The notes beneath the pieces were generated by a model. The model saw nothing but the letters and a program-made list of their open reading frames with translations. It searched no databases and had not been told where the DNA came from. A stretch of DNA of 64,000 bases from SAR324 cluster bacterium (GTDB lineage: Bacteria; SAR324; NAC60-12), in assembly GCA_028281495.1 (NCBI GenBank), contig JANQJU010000060.1, positions 157,423 through 221,422 on the forward strand, read 5' to 3'. Positions 44,826 to 55,206 of this stretch are shown here, one piece after another. The position numbers were made by a program, and so were the translations under genes. How positions within the stretch are numbered: position 1 is the stretch's first letter; every line of letters starts with the position of its first letter.

Positions 44826-46511
44826 ATGAAGTCCAGCATTCATCAAAGCAAAAATCACTCGGATGAGGAACTGGAAAACTCTATCGAGAAAGACCATTCG
44901 ATTCTCGATGATGAATCCGAGGATCCTGAGGATTGCGTAGAAAACGCTACGAAGTTGCAGGAAGCTAAAAGAGAGACCATCGATTTAAATTCAGTAAAAC
45001 CGAGTACCGGCAATTGGGACAACCCCGAGTGGATTTACTTTCGTACGCTACGAAACCACAAACCGCTTTCCAGAGAACAGGAGATGGAAGTTGCACAATC
45101 GGTGGAACGCGATCAACGAGCCTCCCTGGCGATCTTTTCCCGATCCAACATCATTCGGCTTTATTTAGTCGACCTTACTGAAAAGCTGGACAGCAAGAAA
45201 ATTTCCATCTTTCAAGTTGTCAACGGCGTGGAGGATGAGGAGCTCGGGTTCCTCACCGAGGAAATGGACGTATTGCCTCAAATCTTGAGTCAGTTGAAGA
45301 AAATCCGTCGGCGCTGTCTCAAAATCGCCGAATTGCAGGGGTTTATGGAAACGAAACCACTTTCTTCCAAAGAAAGGCTTAAGTTCAATCAGATGCTGCA
45401 AGATCTTGAAATCATGATTCCCAATATTGACTTCTGTCCAACTCAGTTTGAGAAAATGTACCAGATGTTGCAGTCCCATAAAAAGCGCATTGAAAGCTCC
45501 CGTTCACGGATGGAGCGGTTCGCTCAACAATTAAACCTTGCTGAAGAAGAAGCCATCCCTCTGTTTGAACAACTACAAAACGCTCAAGGGCCGGAATTCC
45601 GGAGGCTCACCCGAACCATCTATCGGAAAACAGGACGGTCATTTCGAGTGGCTCGGCGCCTCTATGAAAATGTCCAAATGTGTCGACAGAAAATCGAGCG
45701 ATTGGTACGGCAGACCGGAACATCATGGGACGTGTTTCATGAGGAAATGAACCAGTTGCGATCCTTGAATCAACACATTCAAACGATGAAACAAAAATTG
45801 ATGGAAACGAATTTGCGATTGGTGGTGAACATCGCGCGGCGGTTTGTAGATCGAGGGATGGCGTTGCTGGACTTGATTCAAGAAGGAAACATTGGCCTGA
45901 TGAAAGCTGTTGATAAATTTCAATATCGACGGGGTCATCGATTCACCACCTATGCCACTTGGTGGATTCGGCAATCCATGTCCCGTGCTTTGGCGAATCA
46001 ATCCCGTACGATTCGATTGCCGATACATCTCCAAGACACCATCATGCACCTTAAAATCAAGACTCGGACTTGGTATCAACAGTATGGGACCACACCGAGC
46101 CCTCAAGAGTTGGCGGAAACGCTTGACCTCCCTTTGCCTAAAGTGCTTTCCATCCTCAATAATATTCCGGAAACGATGTCGATAGAAACACCAATCGGTG
46201 CTGAGGAAGAAGCGACTCTACAAGATTTCATCCCAGATAAAACAGGCATTGATCCCTTGGATGCTACTGTTTATCACAAACTCCATCAAGTCACGCGCAG
46301 TACCTTGAGCACGCTCACCCCTCGTGAAGAAAAAGTCATTCGGATGCGATATGGCATCGATGAGAAGAAGGATTACACCCTCGAAGAGATCGGGGAGTAT
46401 TTCGGCATCACCCGCGAACGCATTCGACAAATCGAGGCCAAGGCCATGAGTAAATTGCGCCATCCCATGAGACGAAAACAGTTGCAAAGGATCCGTGACG
46501 AGCAATCATGA
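44826..46511 (+). CDS. RpoD-like sigma-70 factor
   Basis: A 561-residue sigma-70 protein. An acidic N-terminal tail (1-60) replaces region 1.1. Region 1.2 is at about 65-100, followed by a long non-conserved region to about 320. Region 2 is about 325-400 (MKQKLMETNLRLVV, FTTYATWWIRQSMSRALANQSRTIRLPIH), region 3 about 405-475, and region 4 about 490-550 (YTLEEIGEYFGITRERIRQIEAKAMSKLRHP). The long spacer between 1.2 and 2 is a mark of primary sigma factors. Regions 1.2 and 2.4 deviate from the usual RpoD consensus, so it may be a paralogue rather than the housekeeping factor. The 294 bases upstream hold no gene; CGAGGA precedes the ATG. Confidence 0.88.
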   Translation: MKSSIHQSKNHSDEELENSIEKDHSILDDESEDPEDCVENATKLQEAKRETIDLNSVKPSTGNWDNPEWIYFRTLRNHKPLSREQEMEVAQSVERDQRASLAIFSRSNIIRLYLVDLTEKLDSKKISIFQVVNGVEDEELGFLTEEMDVLPQILSQLKKIRRRCLKIAELQGFMETKPLSSKERLKFNQMLQDLEIMIPNIDFCPTQFEKMYQMLQSHKKRIESSRSRMERFAQQLNLAEEEAIPLFEQLQNAQGPEFRRLTRTIYRKTGRSFRVARRLYENVQMCRQKIERLVRQTGTSWDVFHEEMNQLRSLNQHIQTMKQKLMETNLRLVVNIARRFVDRGMALLDLIQEGNIGLMKAVDKFQYRRGHRFTTYATWWIRQSMSRALANQSRTIRLPIHLQDTIMHLKIKTRTWYQQYGTTPSPQELAETLDLPLPKVLSILNNIPETMSIETPIGAEEEATLQDFIPDKTGIDPLDATVYHKLHQVTRSTLSTLTPREEKVIRMRYGIDEKKDYTLEEIGEYFGITRERIRQIEAKAMSKLRHPMRRKQLQRIRDEQS

Positions 46512-46627
46512 GTTTCCCTCTACGTACTTCTACAGATTGACTCTCACCCGTTCACAAAGCCATAATGCAGCCCAATTGGGTTCTACTCGCTCGGTATTTA
46601 ATAACCTATTCAGTGAGGAAAGCAGTC

Positions 46628-49471
46628 ATGGCTCCTATTCAACTTCCCCCCCAGTATCATCAATTTTATTTGGAGATTTCCCAATTCATTCCACGATCAC
46701 GTTTGTTTCGCGATCCCTTGCGCACTTTGGCTTATGGCACAGACGCCAGCTTCTATCGTCTGATTCCTAAACTCGTGGTGAAGGTCACAAACGAAGAAGA
46801 AGTGTCCGAAATTTTAAAACGTGCCGAAAAGCATGAGGTTTCTGTGACCTTTCGGGCAGCTGGAACGAGTTTATCCGGACAATCGATCACAGATTCAGTG
46901 CTGGTGGTAGTCGATCGATCCTGGAACCGCTGGTCGATCCACGACGATGGAGAACTGATCAAATTGCAACCCGCTATCATCGGATCGAGTGCCAACCTCT
47001 ACCTGAAACCCTACCAGAAAAAAATTGGACCTGACCCTGCATCGATCAATTCCGCAATGATCGGAGGAATTGCAGCCAATAACGCCAGCGGGATGTGCTG
47101 CGGTACGGCTCAAAACAGCTACAATACACTCCATAGCATGCGGGTTATTTTATCCGATGGTACTATCCTGGATACGGGTTCCGAAAAAAGTAAAACCCAG
47201 TTTAGTCAATCCCACGGAAAATTGATGGACTCGTTGGAGGCACTCGCGACACGGGTCCAGTATGACGACACATTGGCAGATCGCATTCGTCATAAATTCC
47301 AAATCAAAAATACGACGGGTTACAGTTTGAATGCCTTGGTCGACTTCACCGATCCTTTCGAGATCCTCCAACATCTCATGATCGGCTCAGAAGGAACCTT
47401 AGGGTTTATCTCTGAAATCACTTACAAAACAGTCGATGACCATACCGACAAGGCCACGGCGTTGGTGCTGTTCCCCGACATCGAAACAGCATGTCAAGCA
47501 GTCGCTGTGCTCAAAAAGACCCCGGTCGCGGCAGTGGAACTGATGGATGGCAACGCCTTGAATTCAATTGAACACAAATCCTTTGCCCCTGATTATATCA
47601 AAGGACTGTCCTCTGAAGTCTGTGCTTTACTTGTTGAGACCCGTGCCGAATCTGCAGAACAGTTAAAAACGCAAATTCAATCGATCCAAAGGAGTTTGAA
47701 AAAAATTGACACGGTGCATCCCATTGAATTCACAACCCAACCTGAGGAGTGCGCCCAGCTTTGGGCCATTCGCAAGGGCTTGTTTCCTTCGGTGGGTGCC
47801 GTTCGCAAAACAGGCACCACGGTCATCATTGAAGACATCGCCTTTCAGGTCGATAAATTGGCTGCCGCCACGCTTGATTTGCAAAAGCTTTTTGCCAAAC
47901 ACCACTACGACGAAGCCGTAATTTTTGGCCATGCTTTGGAAGGCAATATCCACTTTGTATTCACTCAAGACTTCCAACATCCTCAAGAAGTGAAGCGCTA
48001 CGAAGATTTCATGAATGACGTGTGTGAAATGGTGGTTCAGCGCTATGATGGCTCGTTGAAAGCCGAACACGGGACGGGCCGGAACATGGCACCATTTGTG
48101 GAAATGGAATGGGGGAAACAAGCTTACGGTCTCATGCAGGAAATCAAGGACTTGTTTGATCCCAAACAACGGCTGAACCCAGGTGTGATTCTCAATAACA
48201 ATCCTCAAGTGCATGTCCAGAACCTCAAACCACTGCCTCAGGCCAATATTCTTGTCGATAAGTGCATCGAATGCGGTTTCTGCGAGGTCCAATGTCCTTC
48301 CAAAAACCTCACTTTGACCCCACGTCAACGCATCGTGATTTGGCGTGAGATCATGAATCTTCGGACGTCGAAAACCGAGCCAGAGCGGTTGCGGCTTTTA
48401 GAGGCCCAGTTCGATTACGACGGAAAAGGCACCTGTGCCGCCGATGGATTGTGTGCGACCAGTTGTCCTGTCGATATTGATACTGGCAAAATGATCAAAT
48501 CCTTGCGTTCCACTAGTTTGTCTCCAGTGGGACAACAAACGGCGAAATGGATTGCCGATCATTTCAAGTCCATGGTGGTCTTAGCTCGCACTTCCTTAAC
48601 CCTCGCTAATTTTGCCCACCGAGTTTTAGGATCCAGCCTCATGTTACGCTGGTCGCAGCGGGTTCGGCAATGGAGTGGGAATCGGATTCCCCAATGGACG
48701 CCCTATATGCCTCAAGCGGCTTCCAAAGTTCCACTTCGTTCAAAACCACCCTCTGAAGGTGAGCCGATTGTTTATTTTCCCAGTTGTGTGTGCCGGATGA
48801 TGGGGGCGGCCGCAGGTTCTCCCGAACAAATCTCAGTGCCTGAGCAAGTGCATCGAGTCCTCAACAAAGCGGGAATTCCGGTCATCCACCCACCCCAAAT
48901 GTCCGAATTGTGTTGCGGTCTGATGTTTGAAAGTAAAGGCGCCTTTTTGGCAGCCGACACAAAATTGCATCAAGTTTATGATGCATTGCGAAAGGCCTCT
49001 CAAAACGGAAAATTTCCGATTTTGTGTGACATGAGTCCATGCACATACCGCCTAAAACAATATGCGCCATCGGAATTGCAAATCCATGACCCCATCAGTT
49101 TCACCTACCGTTTCCTTTTGGACAAACTCGAATTTTCTCCCTTAGACGAAACCATCGCCATCCATACCCCATGTAGCTCGCAAAAAATGGGACTGGCCTC
49201 TCAGTTTCATGAAATCGCTAAACGTTGTGCCACCGGAGTGTTCGTGCCCGAAGGTGTCGGTTGCTGCGGAATGGCGGGAGACCGGGGTTTCACTCATCCC
49301 GAGTTGATGAACTCTGCTTTAACACCACTCCGTGATTCCTTGCCTACTTATTGCCGAAACGGCTATTCGTCGAGCCGCACCTGCGAAGTTGGTCTCTCGA
49401 CTAACAGTCAGATTCATTATCGGTCGTTGTTTTACCTTATCGATAACGCCACCGAATCCAAGAAAAATTGA
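46628..49471 (+). CDS. FAD/iron-sulfur D-lactate dehydrogenase, Dld-II type
   Basis: A 947-residue respiratory enzyme. The start LRTLAYGTDASFYRLIPKLVVKV is typical of Dld-II. An FAD-binding PCMH domain (about 35-260) holds the SALTGQS-like GTSLSGQS and the ASINSAMIGGIAANNASG stretch. A FAD-linked oxidase C-terminal domain follows (to about 515), then two ferredoxin-like clusters (CIECGFCEVQCP near 540 and CAADGLCATSCP near 600) and two CCG cysteine-rich domains (GCCGMAGDRGF near 880). It should oxidise D-lactate, or another D-2-hydroxyacid, at the membrane. The ATG at 46628 is preferred because GAGGAAA precedes it. It follows the sigma-factor gene by 116 bases. Confidence 0.88.
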   Translation: MAPIQLPPQYHQFYLEISQFIPRSRLFRDPLRTLAYGTDASFYRLIPKLVVKVTNEEEVSEILKRAEKHEVSVTFRAAGTSLSGQSITDSVLVVVDRSWNRWSIHDDGELIKLQPAIIGSSANLYLKPYQKKIGPDPASINSAMIGGIAANNASGMCCGTAQNSYNTLHSMRVILSDGTILDTGSEKSKTQFSQSHGKLMDSLEALATRVQYDDTLADRIRHKFQIKNTTGYSLNALVDFTDPFEILQHLMIGSEGTLGFISEITYKTVDDHTDKATALVLFPDIETACQAVAVLKKTPVAAVELMDGNALNSIEHKSFAPDYIKGLSSEVCALLVETRAESAEQLKTQIQSIQRSLKKIDTVHPIEFTTQPEECAQLWAIRKGLFPSVGAVRKTGTTVIIEDIAFQVDKLAAATLDLQKLFAKHHYDEAVIFGHALEGNIHFVFTQDFQHPQEVKRYEDFMNDVCEMVVQRYDGSLKAEHGTGRNMAPFVEMEWGKQAYGLMQEIKDLFDPKQRLNPGVILNNNPQVHVQNLKPLPQANILVDKCIECGFCEVQCPSKNLTLTPRQRIVIWREIMNLRTSKTEPERLRLLEAQFDYDGKGTCAADGLCATSCPVDIDTGKMIKSLRSTSLSPVGQQTAKWIADHFKSMVVLARTSLTLANFAHRVLGSSLMLRWSQRVRQWSGNRIPQWTPYMPQAASKVPLRSKPPSEGEPIVYFPSCVCRMMGAAAGSPEQISVPEQVHRVLNKAGIPVIHPPQMSELCCGLMFESKGAFLAADTKLHQVYDALRKASQNGKFPILCDMSPCTYRLKQYAPSELQIHDPISFTYRFLLDKLEFSPLDETIAIHTPCSSQKMGLASQFHEIAKRCATGVFVPEGVGCCGMAGDRGFTHPELMNSALTPLRDSLPTYCRNGYSSSRTCEVGLSTNSQIHYRSLFYLIDNATESKKN

Positions 49472-49514
49472 AATCAATAGTGAAGGAAGAGGGAATGGCT
49501 AAAGAAAGGAAATC

Positions 49515-50099
49515 ATGATGCGTATAAAATTCTTGCTCTTAGTAATTTTACAATTTTTTGTGATATTTCTTTTCTCCGAAGCCTCCCTCTTTGCTGATAG
49601 TCCTGCCACCCCTTATGATTATAAAGTCGTAACTCAAAGCAATGAATATATCTTCATTATGCTAGCGCCTGAAGAATATCAATTTGGTCATAATCCCGAA
49701 TTCAGAAATACTTATAAACAATCAGGACTGTACAAAAATGACGGTTCGAGTGCCCCCCTATGGACTATTGATTGGTATGCTTTTCGAGTCATACCTGTCT
49801 CAGATGCAAAGCACTTAATACGTTTTGGTCCCTGGGCCTCAAACACTTCTCAACTAGCGCTAGCTTTTTATAGAAACGGACACGAAATCAAGAGCTACCA
49901 GATAAAGGACTTGGTCTATGATGAATCAAAACTTATGTATACCGAGAGTCATTTTTTCTGGAAATCTGAGGTTGAATATCAGGAAGAAAAAGGAATTTTA
50001 TTTTTGAAGACAAAAGATAGGCGAAGTTATAATTTTTTGATTACTAACGGCGTATGGGAGACCACAAAGCCTAAGCAAAATAGCGCCAAAAATGACTAA
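49515..50099 (+). CDS. Exported protein of unknown function
   Basis: A 194-residue protein with a clear signal peptide (core FLLLVILQFFVIFLF, cleavage near LFA-DS). The mature part contains TPYDYKVVTQSNEYIFIMLAP and many aromatic residues, suggesting a small beta-rich periplasmic or surface domain. AAAGGAAA precedes the ATG pair. Base composition is more AT-rich than the dehydrogenase gene upstream. I do not recognise a function. A hairpin lies just after the stop. Confidence 0.65.
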   Translation: MMRIKFLLLVILQFFVIFLFSEASLFADSPATPYDYKVVTQSNEYIFIMLAPEEYQFGHNPEFRNTYKQSGLYKNDGSSAPLWTIDWYAFRVIPVSDAKHLIRFGPWASNTSQLALAFYRNGHEIKSYQIKDLVYDESKLMYTESHFFWKSEVEYQEEKGILFLKTKDRRSYNFLITNGVWETTKPKQNSAKND

Positions 50100-50105
50100 G
50101 AATTG

Positions 50106-50151
50106 ATGGGTCACTCTACTCTTCATCCAATGTGTAGTAGAGCCATCCCAT
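50106..50151. terminator. Hairpin between convergent genes
   Basis: ATGGG plus CTCTACT pair with AGTAGAG plus CCCAT across an internal bulge. It sits seven bases past the stop of the exported protein and faces the convergent solute-binding gene. Confidence 0.4.
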
Positions 50152-50248
50152 TCATCGAGTGACTTCAAATCTTTCAATTTCTGAATGTAATTTAAATGCC
50201 GCAACGGAGTTTTATCATCACGGGGTTTTATCATCAATGTAACTAACT

Positions 50249-50989
50249 TCACTTATATTTATTGATGATTTTCTCGAATTCACCTCTTTTAACTACGCGT
50301 TCTAAGGCTTCACTTAGTTTTGTGACAAGAGCGGGAGAAACTGTTTTTTTACTAAGGCCGAAATAAACAGGATTTGAGACTATTACAAAGGGGTGAAACT
50401 TTAGCCCTTTATACTCAATCTTTTTAAGTATTGCCGGTACTTCCATCGTGATGTAACCACTGACTCGTCCGAATCGGATTTGTTCAAAAACACTCGTACC
50501 TCCTCCTTGCATAAAGGTCATCCTTTGCAAGAACGATTCATTCTGAAACAGTTGATTCATTTCCTCACCGTACCAACTTCCTCGTACTGCTGCAATTTTC
50601 ATCGGAAGCCGTTTTAAGTCCTCATGTTTTTGAATTTGGTAGTCACTGTCTTCTCGAACTAACAGTTTTTGTGTTTCATGATAGTGAGGTCCTATAAAAT
50701 TAAGATACTTTTTTCGTTCATCTAGAATGGTCATCCACCCCATCATGTCCACATTCCCTTCTTCAAGTAGAACTAAAGCACGTGCCCAGGGAGACTTTCT
50801 GTACACAATTTGGCAACCAGCTTCTTCGACGACGGCCTTTGCTTGTTCTGTAAAAATTCCGGACCAATTTCCTTGGCTGTCTTTAAAGTGAAATGGGGAA
50901 AAATCTATTTGCCTAAATCTAATCTCACATTGCGCATACAAATTCGTTGCCAGCAGAAAAAAGATGACAGTCACTATTATTTTTTTCAT
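50249..50989 (-). CDS. Periplasmic solute-binding protein, family 3
   Basis: A 246-residue protein with a signal peptide (MKKIIVTVIFFLLATNLYA). The mature chain has the family 3 layout: RQIDFSPFHFKDSQGNWSGIFTEQAKAVVEEAGCQIVY, then GNVDMMGWMTILDERKKYLNFIGPHY and a C-terminal helix KLSEALERVVKRGEFEKIINKY. Such proteins bind amino acids for ABC uptake, or serve as sensors. No permease is adjacent, so it is an orphan. AT-rich. AGGAGG lies just before the ATG. Confidence 0.8.
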   Translation of the reverse strand: MKKIIVTVIFFLLATNLYAQCEIRFRQIDFSPFHFKDSQGNWSGIFTEQAKAVVEEAGCQIVYRKSPWARALVLLEEGNVDMMGWMTILDERKKYLNFIGPHYHETQKLLVREDSDYQIQKHEDLKRLPMKIAAVRGSWYGEEMNQLFQNESFLQRMTFMQGGGTSVFEQIRFGRVSGYITMEVPAILKKIEYKGLKFHPFVIVSNPVYFGLSKKTVSPALVTKLSEALERVVKRGEFEKIINKYK

Positions 50990-51293
50990 AGGCCTCCTAT
51001 CTGATTCAAAATTTTCAGTTCATCGTCTCAACTGGTTTGAATTGGAAGGGTTTTAAAGATGGCACGGTGTCAGTTTTCCGGGCAGCAATCAATTTGCTGT
51101 ACTCATTATAAAAAAAACCTTCCGCAAAAATCACACCATTTCAAATAAATTTCGTAATTTTTCATGTTTTTTCGTGTTTTTTCGTACCTCTCAACTTTTT
51201 ATTTCGTCATGTCAGATTTATTCTGAGTTCAGCTTGATGTTCGTGAGATCTCCTCGGCTATTTCATCAATCGTGATCTTCGTGAGAGGTAACC

Positions 51294-54200
51294 TTGAAAA
51301 ATCAAATAAAGGATTTCAACCAAAAAAAATTCGAATTATGGACAGATTTGAAGCCTGTGATCCGTGGGCGATTCGTGGTGTGCTTTTTATTCATCTGTTT
51401 CTCTACAATGGCTTGGTCCCAAGAATCCCAAGCGCCCAAAGATACTAAACCGTCTGCGGAACTCCATTTACTCAAAAATACAGAACTCATCAAGCAAGCA
51501 GAGACGGTGATACAACAAGCCTCTAATACTTTTTTGGCTGATTTACGGGGGCTTTCAAAAAACGAGATCCTCTATCAACGAGCCTTTCAAACGGCTCAGT
51601 CCTTCCAGTTGCCCGAATTGTCTCCCATTCCTGAAGACGCCCCTCCTTTAGAACAAAAGCGTTTGATACTGGATCAAGCCAAAACCCTACTTGAAGCTCG
51701 TCAAAAGCACCTGGCACTCTTGGAAACAGAAAAGCAATCCTTAGACGTTTACATTACCCAAATCGTGAGAACTCAGTCGGCAGCTACGCTGCTGTTGAAT
51801 GCCTTTGAGAAAATTGACATCTTTCTGTGGGAAATTCAGCTTCGTTTGGGGGATCAAACGTTGAGCGAAAGTGCGGTACCCGCCTCATTGGAAGCAGACC
51901 ACCTGACAATCCAAAGTCAAGCGGTTCAGGACCAACCGAGTCGATTGGCTCAACAGCTTGAACAAGCCCAAGAGACACTCAAAACAACCGTGCAACGAAT
52001 CCAAGATGCCCAAAAGGCCATCCTAGAGGCACAAGCCCAATATACCGCCTCCGAGGAAATTCATAGTCAAGAATTGAAACGCCACAATTTGGAACAAGAT
52101 TATCTCAAGCACCCCCCTCACCAATTGTTGAGACAACTCGCCACCTCTCAAGAAGCCTTGGTTGGGTTACATGGCACCTACAATCTTTCTCATCGCCGTT
52201 TTGACCGAATTCAAGCTCGTGTGAATGAGATCCAAAAAGAGTTGGAAAGCCTTTCTCCTCCCGAATCTCCCGAAACACAGGAACCAAACGAACAAGGAGA
52301 GCAGAGGATCCAAGCGATGGTGACTTATCATGAAACGCGGGTGGAGCTTCTCAGAAACCTCAAAAAGGCATTAACCACCTTGCTAAATCAAGAAAAGAGC
52401 TTTCAGGCCGATGAAGTGGTTCTGCGAGAACAACTCTTCAGTATGCAAGTCTTGGCCAATGTTTTGGAAAGTTTGGTGAAAATGGGAGTCTTGCCACAAG
52501 AGGAACTCCCAGAAACAGAGCTTTCTCAAACGCTCTTAGCTCGCATGGAGGCGACCAATAAGATTCGGACCAAAACCCTTTCAGTCGTGAACCGGGCGAA
52601 GGAACAACTCACGTCATTGGATCAACAAATTGACAACTCTTTAACGGCTCGCAAAGATGCGAGAGATCGTTTGTTCCAACTCCAAGAAGCCCGAGAAGCG
52701 GCAAAACAAGCTCAGCAATGGGATGCAGAACTCAAAGAACTGGACACTCCTACTTTGATTCAACGTTTTAACGACAGCACCGCAGCCACCCAAAAAAACG
52801 CAACCGAACTGAACGCCACTCGAGCGGACTACGAACAACTTCAAATCGAAACCCAACGGGCGAAAGGTCAACTGGACTCTTTAGAAGATCCCCTATTGCG
52901 GTCTACTGAACAAAAGTATGGCGGTGAGTATGAAACGATTCTCAAAACGTTGTTTGGGTATGCAGAGCTAGAGCAGACTGAATCTATTCAAATTGCCCCG
53001 GCTTCCACCTCGACAGAAACACCCTCGATTACCGATTCTAAAGTTCCTTCGGAAGCAGAGAAACCTGCCTTTGACATTCGGCAATATCAAAACTTGCTGT
53101 CCACTCAAATTCGTATCCTCGATGAACAGAAAGCAAGTCAGTCGGAATTCTTAGCCTCCCTAAAAAAATTGGAAGAAAAGACGGGGCACTATACTTCCGT
53201 GTTCAAAGAGGCCAGCACCTTAGCCTTACAACGCTATGGGATTGCGATTGAAATCAGAAAACGCTTAGGGCAGCAAGAATTACAAAGTCACGAAGTCCCC
53301 GAAGGGGTCACCGAGGCTTTGCAACGAGAACGCATCCTCCTGTTTGAAAAACAGGCAGCGGAATTTGCCAATCAACAAACCCACCTGCAACAACAAATCG
53401 AATTTTTAAGTCAACCGGACGACACCTTACAAGAACGACAACGCAGCTTGAAACAGATCTTGGAGTCCATTGGCAAACGTTTGGACATTCGGGAGGACCA
53501 GCAACAACTAGCCAAAGAATTGGCAGCCGGGCGTGCAGCTTTATCAGAAATCGAAGTGAAAACATTGCACCAAGATGCCATTCGTCTCCAAGAATCAGAA
53601 ACCCCTTGGCAAGAGTCCTTGCTTGGATTTGTACCTTCTGACCGGGCCGCGAACCTTGTGGATCTCATGCGGGCTTACTACCAGGAATGGATTGAATTGG
53701 GCAGCGATCAAGAGAACCTTCTGCTGCAAACTGAAAAGATGGATCGACTCATTCAACTATTGGATGAAGAAAAAACGGCTGTTTCCGAACTACAGCCCTT
53801 TTTGCAACAGCAAGTGGCTCAACTCACCGCCGCCTATGAAGAAGAAGAAGTCCGTATTCACGCCCGATTGATGCCCCAAAAAGCAGAAGAATTGCTCGAA
53901 AATTTTGAGACCAAAACCGGTCGGCGTTTGTCGGCTCCTCCCCCCTTGCCAAAAGAAAACCCAAGCGACGCCATTGTCGAACATGCCAAACAACTGTTTG
54001 AACAATCGCTTCAAATTGCCGCCGCCCGTCAATGGATTCAATTGTTTGAGCAACGACTCTCTACGGAAAGCCTTGGCGCAGAACTGGGAGGCTTTCAACA
54101 AGAATTGGGAGACCTGAACATCAAAATGGCTGCCGTGGAACGCCGTCTCCAGTTTTTGAAAGGACACTCCCCTGAAGAACTGAGTCAATTGTCTCCAGAG

Positions 54201-55118
54201 GATGCACCTCAAACAGAATTAGAGGAAATCCGTTTTTTGAACGGGGAAGTGGGAGTGCTTCGATTTGAACGCAACCAAACGCTCCAACAAGAGGTGCTGT
54301 GGGTCTTAGGACAGATCGGGGTTATTGTTGTGGGTGCCATGTTTCTCATTCTAGTGGTCAATTTGAGTATTGGCCAATTGATGAAACGGGCAAAAAGCCG
54401 GAATGCCAATGCCCATACTTTGTTTGTACTCTCCTTTTTCAATGCCTTTCTCAAATTGGCAATCTGGATAACGGCGATCATCTTTGTGTTCAGTGCTCTG
54501 GGGTTTCAGGTTGGCGCGATTCTAGCGGGTCTAGGGATTGGTGGTTTGGCCATCGCGATGGCCGCCCGCGAGACGCTCGCAAACATCCTGGGAGGCATTA
54601 TGATTTTCTTCGAACGTCCATTTACCATCGGGGATGTCATCTACGTGCGTGATCGTCCTGCCAAAGTGGTAGGAATGACTTGGCGAACCACACGTTTTGT
54701 CATTCCTGCTGGCTATTCTTATTGCGTCCCCAATAGTCAATTGACCGAATCCACCATCTGGAATTTTTCTCATAACAACCCTCCAGAAGACTTTCTGGAT
54801 CTCTATCTGTCGGCCCAACACGATCCTCGCATCGTGGTACCGCTCATTCTTCAAGCCGCAAGAGAAACCGATGGTGTTTTGGGCGGAGTCGGTGGCCGAC
54901 TCAATACAGTTACCACGATGGGCAATATGACGGTTGCTGTATACCTGCTCTATTGGCAGGTGGAGGACTATCAAACTCGCTTGGGAATTCGTGCCCGAGT
55001 TTGGCAACGGATCTGGGTTCTTCTGCATGAGGAGGGAATCGAGATGGAAGTAAAACCTTTTCCGTCGCAACAAGAGGTTTATGAGAACCCGAAGGGACTG
55101 CCTGAGGAAATCGCTTAG
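51294..55118 (+). CDS. Large MscS-family mechanosensitive channel with long coiled-coil domain
   Basis: A 1274-residue protein. It begins with TTG, preceded by GAGAGGTAACC. A signal sequence (core RFVVCFLFICFSTMA) leads into about 950 residues of Gln/Glu-rich coiled coil in the periplasm, followed by about three membrane helices (about 1003-1100). The pore helix and beta domain read GAILAGLGIGGLAIAMAARETLANILGG, IMIFFERPFTIGD and VPNSQLTESTIWNF, as in MscS. The length and plan resemble MscK/KefA, which are gated by membrane tension and ions, but the coiled-coil part is unusually long. It is the likely osmotic safety valve. The spacer before it (51004-51293) holds no gene, only a short ttttttcgt tandem. 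Confidence 0.88.
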   Translation: MKNQIKDFNQKKFELWTDLKPVIRGRFVVCFLFICFSTMAWSQESQAPKDTKPSAELHLLKNTELIKQAETVIQQASNTFLADLRGLSKNEILYQRAFQTAQSFQLPELSPIPEDAPPLEQKRLILDQAKTLLEARQKHLALLETEKQSLDVYITQIVRTQSAATLLLNAFEKIDIFLWEIQLRLGDQTLSESAVPASLEADHLTIQSQAVQDQPSRLAQQLEQAQETLKTTVQRIQDAQKAILEAQAQYTASEEIHSQELKRHNLEQDYLKHPPHQLLRQLATSQEALVGLHGTYNLSHRRFDRIQARVNEIQKELESLSPPESPETQEPNEQGEQRIQAMVTYHETRVELLRNLKKALTTLLNQEKSFQADEVVLREQLFSMQVLANVLESLVKMGVLPQEELPETELSQTLLARMEATNKIRTKTLSVVNRAKEQLTSLDQQIDNSLTARKDARDRLFQLQEAREAAKQAQQWDAELKELDTPTLIQRFNDSTAATQKNATELNATRADYEQLQIETQRAKGQLDSLEDPLLRSTEQKYGGEYETILKTLFGYAELEQTESIQIAPASTSTETPSITDSKVPSEAEKPAFDIRQYQNLLSTQIRILDEQKASQSEFLASLKKLEEKTGHYTSVFKEASTLALQRYGIAIEIRKRLGQQELQSHEVPEGVTEALQRERILLFEKQAAEFANQQTHLQQQIEFLSQPDDTLQERQRSLKQILESIGKRLDIREDQQQLAKELAAGRAALSEIEVKTLHQDAIRLQESETPWQESLLGFVPSDRAANLVDLMRAYYQEWIELGSDQENLLLQTEKMDRLIQLLDEEKTAVSELQPFLQQQVAQLTAAYEEEEVRIHARLMPQKAEELLENFETKTGRRLSAPPPLPKENPSDAIVEHAKQLFEQSLQIAAARQWIQLFEQRLSTESLGAELGGFQQELGDLNIKMAAVERRLQFLKGHSPEELSQLSPEDAPQTELEEIRFLNGEVGVLRFERNQTLQQEVLWVLGQIGVIVVGAMFLILVVNLSIGQLMKRAKSRNANAHTLFVLSFFNAFLKLAIWITAIIFVFSALGFQVGAILAGLGIGGLAIAMAARETLANILGGIMIFFERPFTIGDVIYVRDRPAKVVGMTWRTTRFVIPAGYSYCVPNSQLTESTIWNFSHNNPPEDFLDLYLSAQHDPRIVVPLILQAARETDGVLGGVGGRLNTVTTMGNMTVAVYLLYWQVEDYQTRLGIRARVWQRIWVLLHEEGIEMEVKPFPSQQEVYENPKGLPEEIA

Positions 55119-55153
55119 CTTAAATTAACTTAGCTTAAATTAGCTTAGCTTAA
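55113..55153 (+). repeat. Short tandem repeat after the channel gene
   Basis: A unit of about 15 bases (core cttagcttaaatta) occurs nearly three times and includes the channel stop codon. It looks like replication slippage. Confidence 0.8.
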
Positions 55154-55206
55154 TCGTGAAACAAATGTTTCATCCTAAAGTCAACATCAAAAATAGTGAG
55201 GTGTAT

